Shown: positions 39,936-51,143, numbered from the stretch's first letter. The stretch: DNA of 54,752 nucleotides from Cohaesibacter sp. (GCA_025210795.1 JAOAQZ010000026.1:1-54752); one strand, 5' to 3'. Made by a program: numbers and translations. Notes: generated by a model from the letters alone, not told the origin.

Positions 39936-40541
39936 TTATCGATTCATACCGTGATAATCATCATTGGGGTGCATATCGACCGCAATGGCGACCCGATTGG
40001 ACATATTGAAGAAACCAATCACATTGGCCAGATCCCAGATACCGCGATCATCAAAGCCGACATCTCTTAAGCCCTGACGGTCTTCATCTGTCACCTTTGA
40101 CGGCTCTTCGGTCAGCTTGGCAGCATAATCCAGCATCACCCGATGACGCTTTGACAGCTTGGCTACCCGGTAATTCATCACCATCATTTCCCCCAAAATG
40201 GGATCTCCCGATAGCTCGCGAACCGCCTGCCCGTGGGCCACCAAACAATAGAAGCAGCGATTGACCGAGGAGACGACAACCGCCACCATTTCGCGTTCCA
40301 GTTTTGATAATCCGCTCTCCTCGAGCATCAGATTATTATAAAGCCCGGAGAAAGCACGGAACTTATCCTCATCAAATGTGTGGGCTTTTAAAACATTTGG
40401 AACCAGCCCAAGCTTCTCATCACATATAGACAAATACTTATCAATATCCGCCGGCATAGGATCCATGGCCGATAGATTGAGCGCTGTAACCGCATCATTC
40501 TGCTGTTTTGCTGGCATTTCTTCGGTATTTTGTTCACTCAT
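39936..40541 (-). CDS. Carboxymuconolactone decarboxylase/AhpD-family peroxidase-related protein
   Basis: A 201-residue member of the AhpD/CMD group usually labelled peroxidase-related enzyme. The catalytic motif is C96-F-Y-C99-L-V-A-H103, the CxxC-plus-His proton-relay pattern of AhpD. Helical surroundings include LEREMVAVVVSSVNRCFYCL and LDYAAKLTEEPSKVTDEDRQ. Strong Shine-Dalgarno AGGGAGGA precedes the ATG. Probably uses a thiol relay to detoxify hydroperoxides; substrate not known. Divergent from the glutamate dehydrogenase gene. Confidence 0.85.
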   Translation of the reverse strand: MSEQNTEEMPAKQQNDAVTALNLSAMDPMPADIDKYLSICDEKLGLVPNVLKAHTFDEDKFRAFSGLYNNLMLEESGLSKLEREMVAVVVSSVNRCFYCLVAHGQAVRELSGDPILGEMMVMNYRVAKLSKRHRVMLDYAAKLTEEPSKVTDEDRQGLRDVGFDDRGIWDLANVIGFFNMSNRVAIAVDMHPNDDYHGMNR

Positions 40542-40735
40542 TAATTTTTCCTCCCTAATGTCACTAAAATTTTATTCAAATTGTTTGGGCAACGCTTAAC
40601 CAATTTGTACTAGTCTTTAGTCGAGAATCTAGGTAAGGACCAAATTAAAGCGCGACATATGGTCCCAAAAAGCAGAATGGCTCGGCCCAATGTCCTTCCC
40701 AGACATTGGCCGTATCCTTTGCAGAGGAAACGAAG

Positions 40736-43700
40736 ATGACAACGGATCTGGACAGCAATCACAAAAAACAGATTGCCGCAGCTCAGAAACTGATCGCTCA
40801 ACATGGCCCCCTTCACAAAGATTATCTCCAGAATCTTTTTGGACAAGCCGACAAGGAAGATCTCTCCCATTATAGTGCACAGGAACTTGCACACTTGGCC
40901 GCATCTTCTCTTAAGGCTTTCGCCAGTAACTTTGATGGCAAACATCAAATCAACATCTCAGATCCTGCTTTTTCCGAAGATGGTGATGCTCTCCTTAATC
41001 AGATCACTGTTGTCGAATTGCACAACGTCAACAAACCCTTTCTTGTTGATTCCGTTATGGGCGAGCTGCAAAATGCCGGCTTTGATATTCATCTGGTGCT
41101 GCATCCCATCATCACGGTGGACCGCGATGACAAAGGCAATGCAAAATCCCTGCATGAGCGCAGCGCAGCCCAGACCAATCCCAAGCTTCAGCGCGAAAGC
41201 CTGATCCATGTTCACATTTCCCGCCTTGCAGGAAAGGATGAAAAGGACAAACTTTATCAGGCTCTTGATAAGATTCTCAATGACGTATCCTCAGTGGTGG
41301 AAGACTGGAAGAGCATGCTTTTGCGTCTTGAAGAGACCATCGCCATCTTCAAAATCACGCCTCCTCCTCTGCCTCAGGATGACATCAACGAAACCATCGA
41401 GTTCCTGCGCTGGCTGGTAAACAACAATTTCACCCTTCTGGGCATGCGCGAATATACCTTTGACGCAAGCTCCAAGGAAGGGGAATTGGCCCGCTCCGAA
41501 CGCCCCGGCCTTGGTCTTTTGCGCAACCCCGATGTCCGCGTTCTGCGTCGCGGCACCGAAATGGTGACCATGACGCCAGAAATCAAAGAATTTCTGATGA
41601 AACCGGAACCACTGATCATCACCAAAACCAATGTAAAGACCGGCGTTCACCGCCGCGCTTACATGGATTATATCGGCATCAAGCTCTATAGCGACCAGGG
41701 GCAACTTACCGGCGAATTGCGCATTGTCGGCCTCTTTACTTCCACCACCTATAATCGCTCAGCAACCCATATTCCGTTCCTGCGCCGCAAGGTGGCCAAC
41801 ACGCTTGAGGCCGCAGCCGTTGATCCATCCGGCCATTCAGGCAAAGCCCTTCTGAATGTCTTGGAAGGCTATCCGCGCGATGAACTATTTCAGGTCGATC
41901 AGGATACCCTTCTGACCTATTCGCAGGAAATTCTGCGCCTGCATGAGCGCCCGCGCATTCGCGTGCTCTCTCGCGTTGACAAATTTGACCGCTTCGTCTC
42001 TTGCCTCGTCTTTGTACCGCGTGATCGCTACAACACATCCATCCGCCTGAAAATCGGTGACTATCTGAAAGAGGCCTATGACGGTCGCCTCTCGGCGGTC
42101 TATCCCGATTTCCCCGACGGTCCGCTGGCCCGCGTTCACTTCATCATTGGTCGCTCTGCAGGCAAAACCCCGACCCCAAGCCGCAATGAGCTGGAAGATG
42201 CGATCCAGAAAATTGTCCGCACATGGGCCGATGGTCTGGCCGAAGCCGTACGCGAGACCTGCCCTCTTGCCAAGGCGGCCTATCTGATCAACCATTATTG
42301 CGACGCCTTCTCTGATGCCTACCGCGATACCTTTGAGCCGGAAATCGCTGTTAAAGACATCCGCATTATGGAAAGCATGAATGGCGATGTGGACACAGCC
42401 ATCCAGCTTTATCGTAAATCCGAAGATCCCGAGCACCGCATAGCCCTTAAGATTTTCCATCAGGATACCCCGATCCCACTCTCTGAACGCGTTCCTATTC
42501 TGGAAAATATGGGCTTTCGCGTGATTGACGAGCGCTCCTATGACATCAAGCCGGTTGATAGCGACAAGCTCTTCTGGATGCATGACATGGAGCTGGAACG
42601 GGCCAATGGCAAAGCCATTGACGTGGCCGAGATTCGTGACAATCTGCAAGCCTGCTTCCTTGCCATCTGGCACGGCGCAGCGGAAAATGATGGTTATAAC
42701 GCCATGGTGCTGCATGCCAATATGCCTTGGCGCGATATCACCATATTGCGCACCATCTCGCGCTATCTGCGTCAGGTCCGCATTCCCTATTCCCAAGACT
42801 ATATGTGGCAGACACTCAACAGCTATCCGGATCTGTCAGCCCTGATCGTGGATCTGTTCCATACGCGCTTTAATCCCGAACAGAAAAATCGCGTTGCGGA
42901 AGCTGCTCGCATTGCAGGTGGTATCGAAACCGCATTGGAAGTGGTCTCAAACCTTGATGATGATCGCATCATGCGCCGCTTTGTTGATGTCATTCAGGCA
43001 ACCCTGCGCACCAACTTCTATCAGCGCGACGCTCAGGGTTCCATCAAGCCAACCCTGTCGCTCAAGCTCAATCCGCGCGCCATGGAAGAGGTGCCCGAGC
43101 CACGACCATTCCGCGAAATTTTTGTCTATAGCCCGCGGGTAGAAGGCCTGCATCTGCGCTTTGGTAAAGTCGCCCGCGGCGGCCTGCGCTGGTCAGATCG
43201 CCCGCAGGATTTCCGCACCGAAGTTCTGGGTCTGGTCAAGGCCCAACAGGTCAAAAACGCAGTGATCGTCCCCGTCGGCTCCAAGGGAGGGTTCGTGCCC
43301 AAACAATTGCCGGCGGGTGGTGACCGCGAAGCCTTCATGGCTGAAGGCATTGCTTCCTATAAATTGTTCATCTCATCCCTCCTTGATGTCACCGACAATC
43401 TGGAAGGTCAGAAAATTCTGCCGCCACAGAATGTGATTCGTCATGATGAAGATGACCCCTATCTGGTTGTTGCCGCCGATAAAGGCACAGCAACCTTCTC
43501 GGACATTGCCAATGGCATTTCCGAGGGGCATGACTTCTGGCTGGCAGATGCCTTTGCCTCTGGCGGGTCTGCCGGTTATGACCACAAGAAAATGGGCATC
43601 ACCGCCCGCGGCGGCTGGGAAGCGGTAAAGCGCCACTTCCGCGAAATGGACCGCGATATCCAGAAAGAGCCCTTTACCACCGTTGGTGTGGGCGATATGT

Positions 43701-45562
43701 CCGGCGACGTCTTCGGCAATGGGATGCTGCTCTCCAAGGCAACCAAGCTGATCGCAGCCTTCGATCACCGCGATATCTTCATTGATCCCGATCCCGATCC
43801 GGCCAAAAGCTGGAAAGAGCGCAAACGCGTTTTCGATCTGGGCCGCTCCTCCTGGAGAGATTATGATGAAAAGCTGATTTCCAAGGGCGGCGGTATTTTC
43901 TCCCGCTCGGAAAAATCCATCACCCTTTCCAAGGAAGCGCAAGCCGCCATTGGCCTTGAGCAAAGCAAAGCCACCCCGCAGGAAATCATGCAAGCCATTT
44001 TGAAGGCTCCGGTTGATCTTCTGTGGTTTGGCGGCATCGGCACCTATATCCGCGGCTCTGACGAGACCAATGCGGATGCAGATGACCGCGCCAATGATGC
44101 CATCCGCATCACACCGGACGAGCTGCGCGTCAAAGTCATCGGTGAAGGGGCTAATCTGGGCGTTACCCAAAAGGCTCGCATCGAGTTCAACCAGCTTGGT
44201 GGACGTTGTAACTCCGACGCGATCGACAATTCTGCCGGTGTGAACAGCTCCGATATGGAAGTGAATATCAAGATCGCCCTTGGCGCCGCTGTGCGCGCAG
44301 GCAAAATTGATATCGAAGCCCGAAACACGCTTCTCGCTTCTATGACAGACAATGTCGCCGACCTGGTTCTGCGCAACAATTATCTGCAAACACTCTCTAT
44401 CTCCCTCACCCAGCTAAGGGGTATGGAAGATTTTGGGTATCAGCAACGCCTGATGGAAATGCTCGAAGATATGGGCGAGCTGGACCGCGCCGTTGAATTC
44501 CTGCCGGATAATGAAGCACTGGCCGAGCATCTCAAAAAGGGCAAACCCCTGTCTCGTGCAGAAATCGGGGTCCTTCTGGCTTATGCCAAAAACACCCTTT
44601 ATGACGAGCTTCTGGACAGCACTATTCCTGATGAAGATTATATGGATCAGGAACTTGTGCGCTATTTCCCTGATGAAATGCAAAGCACCTATGCAGGCGA
44701 AATTGCAGACCATCGTCTGCGCCGGGAAATTATCACAACCGGTATCACCAATTCCATGATCAACCGCGGTGGTGCAACCCTTATCCCGCGTATCAAGGAC
44801 AAAACCGGGGCCACATCAGCCGAGATCGCCCGTGCCTTCATTGCTGTGCGTGACAGCTTTGACATGCGCAGCCTTAATGCTTCCATTGATGCGCTAGACA
44901 ACAAGGTATCTGGCGATACCCAGCTGGAACTCTATTGCGAAATCCAGAAACTGCTTCTGGCTGAAATCCTGTGGTTCATGCGCAATGTACCGGGCAACAT
45001 GACCATTGCCGAAGCGGTCAAACATTACGGATCAGGCATCACCAAGCTCTCCAAGGAGTTGGATGATCATCTGCCACCATATCTTGCTGACAAATTGAGC
45101 CGCGAGACCGATCGCTTCACCAATCATGGCGTACCAAAAGCATTGGCCAGCCGGATTGCCCATCTATCCCTGCTCTCCCGCATTCCAGACATCATTCTGG
45201 TTGCCGACAGAACGGGCAAAACGCTCACCGCCTCTGCCAAGGCTTACTTTGCTGTGGCCGGTCATTTCAAAATTGGCCGCATTGATGCTCTCGCTCAGTC
45301 TCTTGATGTCTCTGACTATTATGAGGGTCTGGCTCTTGATCGTGTTCGCGATAGCCTGTCAGAAGCCCACAACCAGATGACAGCCAATGTGCTGACCCTG
45401 ACCACGGCCAAGAAAGACGGCATGGAAATCTGGCTTGAGCAAGAGGGCGAAGCCATCCAGCGCACGGTCAAGGCGGTCAATGCCATTACCAATAGCGATA
45501 ATCTGACAGTGTCCAAATTTGCGGTCGCAGCGGGCATGCTCTCAGATCTGGCACGCAACTAA
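40736..45562 (+). CDS. gdhB: NAD-specific glutamate dehydrogenase, large (~180 kDa) type
   Basis: Catabolic deamination of glutamate to 2-oxoglutarate and ammonia by the large bacterial NAD-GDH class. The ATG at 40736 (MTTDLDSNHKKQIAAAQKLI) has AGAGGA eight bases upstream and gives 1608 residues; a TTG at 40706 is less likely. Long N-terminal regulatory part contains ACT-like segments, then the catalytic core with LRFGKVARGGLRWSDRPQDF and VPVGSKGGFV, GVGDMSGDVFGNG, and EGANLGVTQKARIEF, and a C-terminal helical region. No frameshift. It feeds 2-oxoglutarate into the TCA genes of this window. Ends in a strong terminator. Confidence 0.95.
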   Translation: MTTDLDSNHKKQIAAAQKLIAQHGPLHKDYLQNLFGQADKEDLSHYSAQELAHLAASSLKAFASNFDGKHQINISDPAFSEDGDALLNQITVVELHNVNKPFLVDSVMGELQNAGFDIHLVLHPIITVDRDDKGNAKSLHERSAAQTNPKLQRESLIHVHISRLAGKDEKDKLYQALDKILNDVSSVVEDWKSMLLRLEETIAIFKITPPPLPQDDINETIEFLRWLVNNNFTLLGMREYTFDASSKEGELARSERPGLGLLRNPDVRVLRRGTEMVTMTPEIKEFLMKPEPLIITKTNVKTGVHRRAYMDYIGIKLYSDQGQLTGELRIVGLFTSTTYNRSATHIPFLRRKVANTLEAAAVDPSGHSGKALLNVLEGYPRDELFQVDQDTLLTYSQEILRLHERPRIRVLSRVDKFDRFVSCLVFVPRDRYNTSIRLKIGDYLKEAYDGRLSAVYPDFPDGPLARVHFIIGRSAGKTPTPSRNELEDAIQKIVRTWADGLAEAVRETCPLAKAAYLINHYCDAFSDAYRDTFEPEIAVKDIRIMESMNGDVDTAIQLYRKSEDPEHRIALKIFHQDTPIPLSERVPILENMGFRVIDERSYDIKPVDSDKLFWMHDMELERANGKAIDVAEIRDNLQACFLAIWHGAAENDGYNAMVLHANMPWRDITILRTISRYLRQVRIPYSQDYMWQTLNSYPDLSALIVDLFHTRFNPEQKNRVAEAARIAGGIETALEVVSNLDDDRIMRRFVDVIQATLRTNFYQRDAQGSIKPTLSLKLNPRAMEEVPEPRPFREIFVYSPRVEGLHLRFGKVARGGLRWSDRPQDFRTEVLGLVKAQQVKNAVIVPVGSKGGFVPKQLPAGGDREAFMAEGIASYKLFISSLLDVTDNLEGQKILPPQNVIRHDEDDPYLVVAADKGTATFSDIANGISEGHDFWLADAFASGGSAGYDHKKMGITARGGWEAVKRHFREMDRDIQKEPFTTVGVGDMSGDVFGNGMLLSKATKLIAAFDHRDIFIDPDPDPAKSWKERKRVFDLGRSSWRDYDEKLISKGGGIFSRSEKSITLSKEAQAAIGLEQSKATPQEIMQAILKAPVDLLWFGGIGTYIRGSDETNADADDRANDAIRITPDELRVKVIGEGANLGVTQKARIEFNQLGGRCNSDAIDNSAGVNSSDMEVNIKIALGAAVRAGKIDIEARNTLLASMTDNVADLVLRNNYLQTLSISLTQLRGMEDFGYQQRLMEMLEDMGELDRAVEFLPDNEALAEHLKKGKPLSRAEIGVLLAYAKNTLYDELLDSTIPDEDYMDQELVRYFPDEMQSTYAGEIADHRLRREIITTGITNSMINRGGATLIPRIKDKTGATSAEIARAFIAVRDSFDMRSLNASIDALDNKVSGDTQLELYCEIQKLLLAEILWFMRNVPGNMTIAEAVKHYGSGITKLSKELDDHLPPYLADKLSRETDRFTNHGVPKALASRIAHLSLLSRIPDIILVADRTGKTLTASAKAYFAVAGHFKIGRIDALAQSLDVSDYYEGLALDRVRDSLSEAHNQMTANVLTLTTAKKDGMEIWLEQEGEAIQRTVKAVNAITNSDNLTVSKFAVAAGMLSDLARN

Positions 45563-45634
45563 TCTGCCTTTTGCCTGCTCCAAGCTTGGGGCAAGTAAGC
45601 ACCTGTAAGAAAAAAGCCAAAGAAAACCTTGGCA

Positions 45635-45676
45635 AAAATCCCCGGATCAGGGATCTGATCCGGGGATTTTTTCTTT
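45635..45676 (+). terminator. Intrinsic terminator of gdhB
   Basis: Fifteen-base arms AAAATCCCCGGATCA (45635-45649) and TGATCCGGGGATTTT (45656-45670) with a six-base loop, then TTCTTTT. Very strong. Confidence 0.92.
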
Positions 45677-45804
45677 TCACCCAGCCCCAACTGCGCTTTA
45701 ATCCAACTGTTGCAAAATGCCAAAGAGTTAAATCTGCCTTAACCATGCCGCCGCTAGACTTGGGGCAAATCACCCCAATTTCATAGGGCAAAGCAGTAAG
45801 ACAT

Positions 45805-46998
45805 ATGCAACAAGAGCGTTCTCCCTTCCAGCAGCTCGCTGAGCTTTTAAAAGACAAGCCAGCAGGTCAGACCCCGATTGATCTGACATTGGGTGAGCCC
45901 AAGCATGCCATGCCCTCCTTCATCCAGCCCACAATTGATGGAAATAGCGCAGAGTTCCGCCGCTATCCCCCCATGCGAGGAACCGATGAGTTCCGCGCGG
46001 CAGTAGCAAACTGGATTGACAAGCGCTACCAAACAGGCTCGCTGATCAGTGCTGAAAAACACATTCTGCCGCTGAACGGCACCCGCGAAGGGCTCTTTCA
46101 TGCCGCCATCGGCGCAAGGGATTGGGCCCGCTCTGTCCAAGGCAAAGACACAAGCAATCCGGTCATTCTTCTGCCCAACCCCTTCTATCATACCTATGCA
46201 TCCGGCGCGCATGCCATCGGGGCAGAAGCGGTTTATCTCAATGGCACAGCCAAGACCAACTTCCTGCCCGATCTTGATGATCTGGCCAAGCAGGAAGAGC
46301 TTTTGGGTCGCACTATTGCCTTTTATTTTGCTTCTCCAGCCAATCCGCAAGGCTCGGTCGCATCCAAAGAGGTGTGGCAAAAACTGATTGCCCTTGCCCG
46401 CAAACACCACTTCATGATTTTTGCCGATGAGTGCTATTCAGAAATTTATCGCGACACACCCCCAGTAGGCATTTTGCAGGCCTGCGAGGGCAATATCAGC
46501 AATATCGTGACCTTCCATTCCCTGTCCAAACGCTCCAATCTGGCAGGTCTGCGCTGCGGCTTTGCAGCGGGCGACGCTGATTTTCTCACCAACTGGACCA
46601 AATATCGCAACATGGCCGCCCCTCAAGTGCCGCTGCCTTTGCTTGCAGCTGCGACCAAAGCTTACGGTGATGAAGCCCATGTGATCGAAAATCGCCGCCT
46701 CTATAACGAAAAATATGCCGCAGCCGAGCAAATTCTGGGCTCAAACTTTGACTATCAAACCCCTCAGGGCGGCTTCTTCCTATGGCTTGATATCAGTGCC
46801 TTTGGCACGGACGTGGAGGTGGCCCTCAAATTATGGAGCGAGCAAGGGGTCAAGGTTATTCCCGGCTCATTTCTTGCGCGCAAAGACAGGCAAGGGATCA
46901 ATCCCGGGCTTGGCTTTGTCCGGCTGGCCCTTGTTGGCCCCCTTGATGAAACAAGCAAGGCGCTGGAGCGCTTAAAGCTCTGCCTTGCCGGCAGCTAA
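45805..46998 (+). CDS. Class I/II aminotransferase (probable N-succinyldiaminopimelate aminotransferase)
   Basis: PLP-dependent aminotransferase of 397 residues. TLGEPKHAMPSFI, the FASPANPQGSVAS substrate/cofactor loop, ADECYSEIY, and the PLP-lysine K242 in SLSKRSNLAGLRCGF are family marks. The pattern matches alphaproteobacterial DapC-type enzymes of the succinylase diaminopimelate pathway (lysine and peptidoglycan), but aspartate/other specificities are possible. Spacer to ftsK contains a 7-bp dyad (47011-47037). Confidence 0.85.
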   Translation: MQQERSPFQQLAELLKDKPAGQTPIDLTLGEPKHAMPSFIQPTIDGNSAEFRRYPPMRGTDEFRAAVANWIDKRYQTGSLISAEKHILPLNGTREGLFHAAIGARDWARSVQGKDTSNPVILLPNPFYHTYASGAHAIGAEAVYLNGTAKTNFLPDLDDLAKQEELLGRTIAFYFASPANPQGSVASKEVWQKLIALARKHHFMIFADECYSEIYRDTPPVGILQACEGNISNIVTFHSLSKRSNLAGLRCGFAAGDADFLTNWTKYRNMAAPQVPLPLLAAATKAYGDEAHVIENRRLYNEKYAAAEQILGSNFDYQTPQGGFFLWLDISAFGTDVEVALKLWSEQGVKVIPGSFLARKDRQGINPGLGFVRLALVGPLDETSKALERLKLCLAGS

Positions 46999-47010
46999 CA
47001 AGAATTTCTT

Positions 47011-47037
47011 ATCCGGTACAGGGTGCAGTGACCGGAT
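47011..47037. repeat. Inverted repeat between the aminotransferase gene and ftsK
   Basis: ATCCGGT (47011-47017) and ACCGGAT (47031-47037), 13-base loop, no T-tract. Possible operator or weak hairpin. Confidence 0.3.
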
Positions 47038-47106
47038 GAAAGACAAGACGCAAAGCGGGAAATTGGGATAGCCCGCAGGCAATAAACAAAATCGAGACTG
47101 ACAACC

Positions 47107-50100
47107 ATGTCTGTAACACAACCATTTGAGACACTTCACAAAGACCGCGACAGCGCCCTGCGTCGGGCCTTGCGCCGCAATGCCTATGCCGCAACCGGAC
47201 TGTTTGGTCTTATCCTGTGCGTGGCTATTGCAGCAGCTCTGGCCACATGGCATGTGGCCGATCCGTCTTTCTCAAATGCCACCGAATTGCCCCCAAGAAA
47301 CGTTCTTGGCCTCCCCGGCGCCATGATTTCCGATTTGCTGTTACAAACCTTTGGTCTTGGCTCTGCCTTTTTGCTGATCCCGCCCGTTATCTGGTTCTGG
47401 CGTCTTGTTCGCATCACCCCCATGCGCCTGACCCGTACCCGCATCGCTGCATGGGTTGGCGGCCTTGCGGCAATCGCGATTGCCTTCTCCACCATTCCAG
47501 CCCCTTCCAGCTGGCCTCTGCCCCTCAGCCTTGGCGGCATTATCGGGGATGGATTTCTGGCCGTTGTAGCAAAAATCGACCCCCATTTCATCAACGGGCT
47601 GGGTGCTGTCCTGCTCGGCACCGGCTTTTGCGCTTTGGGCGCATCGCTCTTGCTCAATTCCACTGCAACACCCTTGCGGCAAATTCTCTCCCGTCGCCGT
47701 GCACCGGTAGAAATTACCCAAAGCAGTCAGGATGAAGAGGTTTATCAGGGCGGGGACGAGAGCTATTACGACGAGGCCGATCCTCACTATGACACGATGC
47801 AGGCTCCCGATCCCTATCAAGGGGCCCATCAAGACCAGTACCAGAATGGCATTCTTGATCGCAGCCAAGCCTCATCCGAGAAAAAGCTGGGGCTGATCGC
47901 TGTCGCGCAAGGGGCCATCAGTCACTGGTTGTTGTCGCGCAAAGCCCAAAAGCGGCGCCCCAACCAAGCGCCAACTCATGCCCCTCTCCAAACCCAGCCC
48001 CCAATGGCTGAGGAAAATTATGCCGACGGTCAGCCTGCTGGCACCAAGGATGCGATGGCCCACCCGCAAAAACCCCAATCCTTGCTGCAATTGGGATGGG
48101 CGGCTCTCAAGGCGCGTTTGATCGAGCCGGAAGATGATGGTCTGGATGCTCTTGCCAATCGTCTTGAGCCGCATTTGACCCCTCATGGTGCCCCAACTGG
48201 TGCAATGCCACATCCGCACCAGCAGGCACCCCATCCAATGGCAATGGCGCAGCCTCATCCAGCCCAACCCCATCAGGGCGGCCATCCAGAGGCCATGCCC
48301 GCTTATGGGCAGGATCCATCAGCTCAAGCACATTTTGAGGCCGGACAAAACGATGTTCCTTGGGATGAAAACTCTTATGATCCATCCTATGACGCGGCTT
48401 ATGACACCGCCTATGACGCCCATGAAACCCATGACGATATAAGCCCGGCAAGCGCTGCAAACCCTGCGCCTGCAGCTGGCCCTGTCGGGATGGCTCCACC
48501 CACAGGCGAGATCATCCGTGAACCACAGACCCCTGTGGCGCAAGCGGTGACCAATAGTGAGGTTCAGGCAAAAACCGTACGCGAATCTGCTGGCAAACGC
48601 ATGGTCCGTGCCGCAAAGGGCAATGCCTTTCTGCGTAAGGAAGAATTCCAGTTCCCGCCTTTGTCCTTTTTGGAAGAACCAAAGAGCCTTGGCCCCAATG
48701 CTGGCCTGACCGCCGACCAGCTTGAGCATAATGCCCGCCTCCTTGAAGGGGTCTTGTCCGACTTTGGCATTCGCGGCGAGATCATCAAAGTCCGCCCCGG
48801 TCCTGTTGTCACCCTTTATGAGCTTGAACCGGCACCCGGTATCAAATCATCGCGCGTGATTGGCCTTGCCGATGATATTGCCCGCTCCATGAGTGCGATC
48901 TCGGCCCGCGTGGCCGTTGTGCCGGGGCGCAATGCCATTGGTATCGAACTGCCCAATGCCCGCCGCGAGACCGTTTACCTACGCGGTATGCTATCCTCGC
49001 CGGAATTTGAAAAATCAAAGGCCAAATTGCCGATCTGTCTTGGCAAGAATATCAGCGGCGATCCGGTGGTTGTCGATCTGGCCCGCATGCCCCATGTGCT
49101 GGTTGCAGGTACAACAGGCTCGGGTAAATCGGTCTCCATCAACACCACCATCATGTCCTTGCTCTATCGCCATAGCCCTGAGCAATGCCGCCTGATCATG
49201 ATCGACCCCAAAATGCTGGAATTGTCCATCTATGACGGCATTCCCCATTTGCTGACACCGGTCGTGACCGATCCATCCAAGGCGGTTGTAGCCCTTAAAT
49301 GGGCCGTGCGCGAAATGGAACAGCGCTACAAGAATATGTCCAAAATGGGCGTGCGCAATATCGACGGGTTTAACAATCGCGTCCGCCAGTCCCTTGCCAA
49401 GGGCGAAGCGGTGACCCGCACCATCCAGACCGGCTTTGATCCCGAAACCGGCGATCCGATTTATGAGCAGGAAGAGCTCAATCTTGAGCCGATGCCTTAT
49501 ATCGTCATCATCGTTGACGAGATGGCTGATCTGATGATGGTTGCTGGCAAAGATATTGAAGGGGCGATCCAGCGACTGGCCCAGATGGCCCGTGCCGCCG
49601 GCATTCACCTGATCATGGCCACTCAGCGCCCATCGGTTGATGTGATTACAGGCACCATCAAGGCCACCTTCCCCACCCGCATGTCCTTCCAGGTGACCTC
49701 CAAGATCGATTCGCGCACCATCCTTGGCGAAATGGGGGCCGAGCAATTGCTGGGCATGGGTGACATGCTCTATATGGCCGGTGGCGGCCGCACCCAGCGT
49801 GTCCATGGCCCGTTTGTGGCCGATGAGGAAGTCGAAGAGGTCGTACGCCATCTCAAACTGCAAGGCGTGCCGGATTATCTTGAAGCGGTGACGGAAGACA
49901 GCGAAGAAGAGGAAGCGGGGGCAGGCTCTGGCAAGGGCGGCTCCGGCGAAGAAGGCAGCCTTTACGACAAGGCGGTCGATATCGTCCTGCGTGATCGCAA
50001 GGCCTCCACCTCTTACATCCAGCGCCGCCTGTCTATCGGTTATAACCGAGCGGCAACCTTGATTGAACAAATGGAACAAGAAGGGGTCATCAGCCCGGCC

Positions 50101-50154
50101 AATCATGCAGGCAAACGCGAAATTCTGGTACCGGAAGAAGGGACCACCATGTAG
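47107..50154 (+). CDS. ftsK: DNA translocase FtsK
   Basis: Septal DNA pump that moves chromosome termini during division and activates XerCD at dif. 1015 residues. N-terminal membrane domain has four spans (about 28-48, 70-98, 112-130, 165-185). A low-complexity linker (about 195-500), rich in His, Pro, Gln, Ala and Tyr-Asp repeats, follows. The motor has Walker A GTTGSGKS at 668-675, [15 protein letters not shown], and [11 protein letters not shown]. The C-terminal winged-helix gamma domain (about 950-1010, [20 protein letters not shown]) reads KOPS. Downstream lolA and xth are the usual alphaproteobacterial neighbours. Confidence 0.97.
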   Translation: MSVTQPFETLHKDRDSALRRALRRNAYAATGLFGLILCVAIAAALATWHVADPSFSNATELPPRNVLGLPGAMISDLLLQTFGLGSAFLLIPPVIWFWRLVRITPMRLTRTRIAAWVGGLAAIAIAFSTIPAPSSWPLPLSLGGIIGDGFLAVVAKIDPHFINGLGAVLLGTGFCALGASLLLNSTATPLRQILSRRRAPVEITQSSQDEEVYQGGDESYYDEADPHYDTMQAPDPYQGAHQDQYQNGILDRSQASSEKKLGLIAVAQGAISHWLLSRKAQKRRPNQAPTHAPLQTQPPMAEENYADGQPAGTKDAMAHPQKPQSLLQLGWAALKARLIEPEDDGLDALANRLEPHLTPHGAPTGAMPHPHQQAPHPMAMAQPHPAQPHQGGHPEAMPAYGQDPSAQAHFEAGQNDVPWDENSYDPSYDAAYDTAYDAHETHDDISPASAANPAPAAGPVGMAPPTGEIIREPQTPVAQAVTNSEVQAKTVRESAGKRMVRAAKGNAFLRKEEFQFPPLSFLEEPKSLGPNAGLTADQLEHNARLLEGVLSDFGIRGEIIKVRPGPVVTLYELEPAPGIKSSRVIGLADDIARSMSAISARVAVVPGRNAIGIELPNARRETVYLRGMLSSPEFEKSKAKLPICLGKNISGDPVVVDLARMPHVLVAGTTGSGKSVSINTTIMSLLYRHSPEQCRLIMIDPKMLELSIYDGIPHLLTPVVTDPSKAVVALKWAVREMEQRYKNMSKMGVRNIDGFNNRVRQSLAKGEAVTRTIQTGFDPETGDPIYEQEELNLEPMPYIVIIVDEMADLMMVAGKDIEGAIQRLAQMARAAGIHLIMATQRPSVDVITGTIKATFPTRMSFQVTSKIDSRTILGEMGAEQLLGMGDMLYMAGGGRTQRVHGPFVADEEVEEVVRHLKLQGVPDYLEAVTEDSEEEEAGAGSGKGGSGEEGSLYDKAVDIVLRDRKASTSYIQRRLSIGYNRAATLIEQMEQEGVISPANHAGKREILVPEEGTTM

Positions 50155-50319
50155 GCCTCTTCCTCCAGCCCTTTGCTAAAAACCACCCTGCTTGCCACGA
50201 TATGGTCGCACAATTTTCCCCTTTCCATCCCTTTTTTGCCGCAATGGCTTTCTAGGCTGGTCCGCAAGACAATTCGCAGCCAGCCTGCTGCAACAGACAA
50301 GATCAAGAGGATTGCCTTT

Positions 50320-50976
50320 ATGTTTGCTCAGCTCCGTCTTTTCCCGTCCCGGCGTTTGGCCCTCGGCTTTGCCTTCCTGCTTGCTCTGACAGCGGCTTCT
50401 CTGGACAAGGCCCATGCTATGTCGCAAGAAGCAGTAAAAGCCCTTGGCGTGATCTCAACGGCCTTTAACAGCAATCGCACCATGAACGGGGAATTCATCC
50501 AGACCGCCCCCAATGGCAACACCTTGCAAGGGCATTTCTTCATCCAGCGCCCGGGCAAGATCCGCTTCTATTATGCAGCGCCCTCCTATACCGATATCAT
50601 TGCCGACGGCAAAACCCTTTCAATTGAGGATCGCAAGCTCAAGACACAGGATATCTATCCCCTGTCCAAAACCCCTTTGAAGGTTCTTCTGTCCGAACGC
50701 CTTGATCTGGCACGCGACAAGCGGGTTAAATCGGTAGATCTGTCCGAAGATATCGTCTCAGTGGTGGTCGAGCAGGAAAGCCTGTTTGGCGACGGGACTC
50801 TTACGCTGATCTTTGAGCGCGAAACCAGCCTTTTGCGCCAATGGACCATCCGCGATGCCCAAGGCTATGACACCACGGTGACCGTCTTTAATATCGAGAC
50901 CGGCAAGCCCATCAAGCAATCCCTGTTCAAAATCAAAACCAATCTTTTTTCCGATATGGAAAATAGCGAAAACTAG
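50320..50976 (+). CDS. lolA: Outer-membrane lipoprotein carrier protein LolA
   Basis: Periplasmic chaperone that ferries lipoproteins from LolCDE to the outer membrane; relevant also to the two lipoproteins in this window. ATG at 50320 has AAGAGG upstream and yields 218 residues with a Sec signal peptide (MFAQLRLFPSRRLALGFAFL, cleavage near AHA). The half-barrel is indicated by GEFIQTAPNGNTLQGHFFIQ, RPGKIRFYYA, IIADGKTLSIED and LTLIFERET. An upstream longer frame (50173) is not needed. Follows ftsK by 165 bases and ends at a terminator. Confidence 0.9.
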   Translation: MFAQLRLFPSRRLALGFAFLLALTAASLDKAHAMSQEAVKALGVISTAFNSNRTMNGEFIQTAPNGNTLQGHFFIQRPGKIRFYYAAPSYTDIIADGKTLSIEDRKLKTQDIYPLSKTPLKVLLSERLDLARDKRVKSVDLSEDIVSVVVEQESLFGDGTLTLIFERETSLLRQWTIRDAQGYDTTVTVFNIETGKPIKQSLFKIKTNLFSDMENSEN

Positions 50977-51016
50977 GCACAAGCCACACAATCAGGCAAT
51001 CGCATAGGCATTTTGC

Positions 51017-51049
51017 AAAAGGCATCAATCAAGGCATTGGTGCCTTTTT
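51017..51049 (+). terminator. Intrinsic terminator after lolA
   Basis: AAAAGGCA (51017-51024) pairs with TGCCTTTT (51041-51048) and CAAT with ATTG inside, with one mismatch between; Ts follow. Confidence 0.85.
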
Positions 51050-51143
51050 CTTTGCCCGTTTCATTTTGGCTCTGGACCTCATCCCCAGCGCGGTTACATT
51101 AGGGCTTCGTGATTCTTCTGCCCGCCTTTAAAGGAGCTCGATA

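Noticed and set aside
43373..44389. 338-codon minus-strand frame inside gdhB
   Set aside because: Antisense shadow of a conserved catalytic core.
48185..48440. Repeat-rich part of ftsK as a CRISPR or satellite
   Set aside because: Repeats are short, degenerate and in frame; they encode a protein linker.
49015..50106. 363-codon minus-strand frame inside ftsK
   Set aside because: Antisense shadow of the FtsK motor; no family features.
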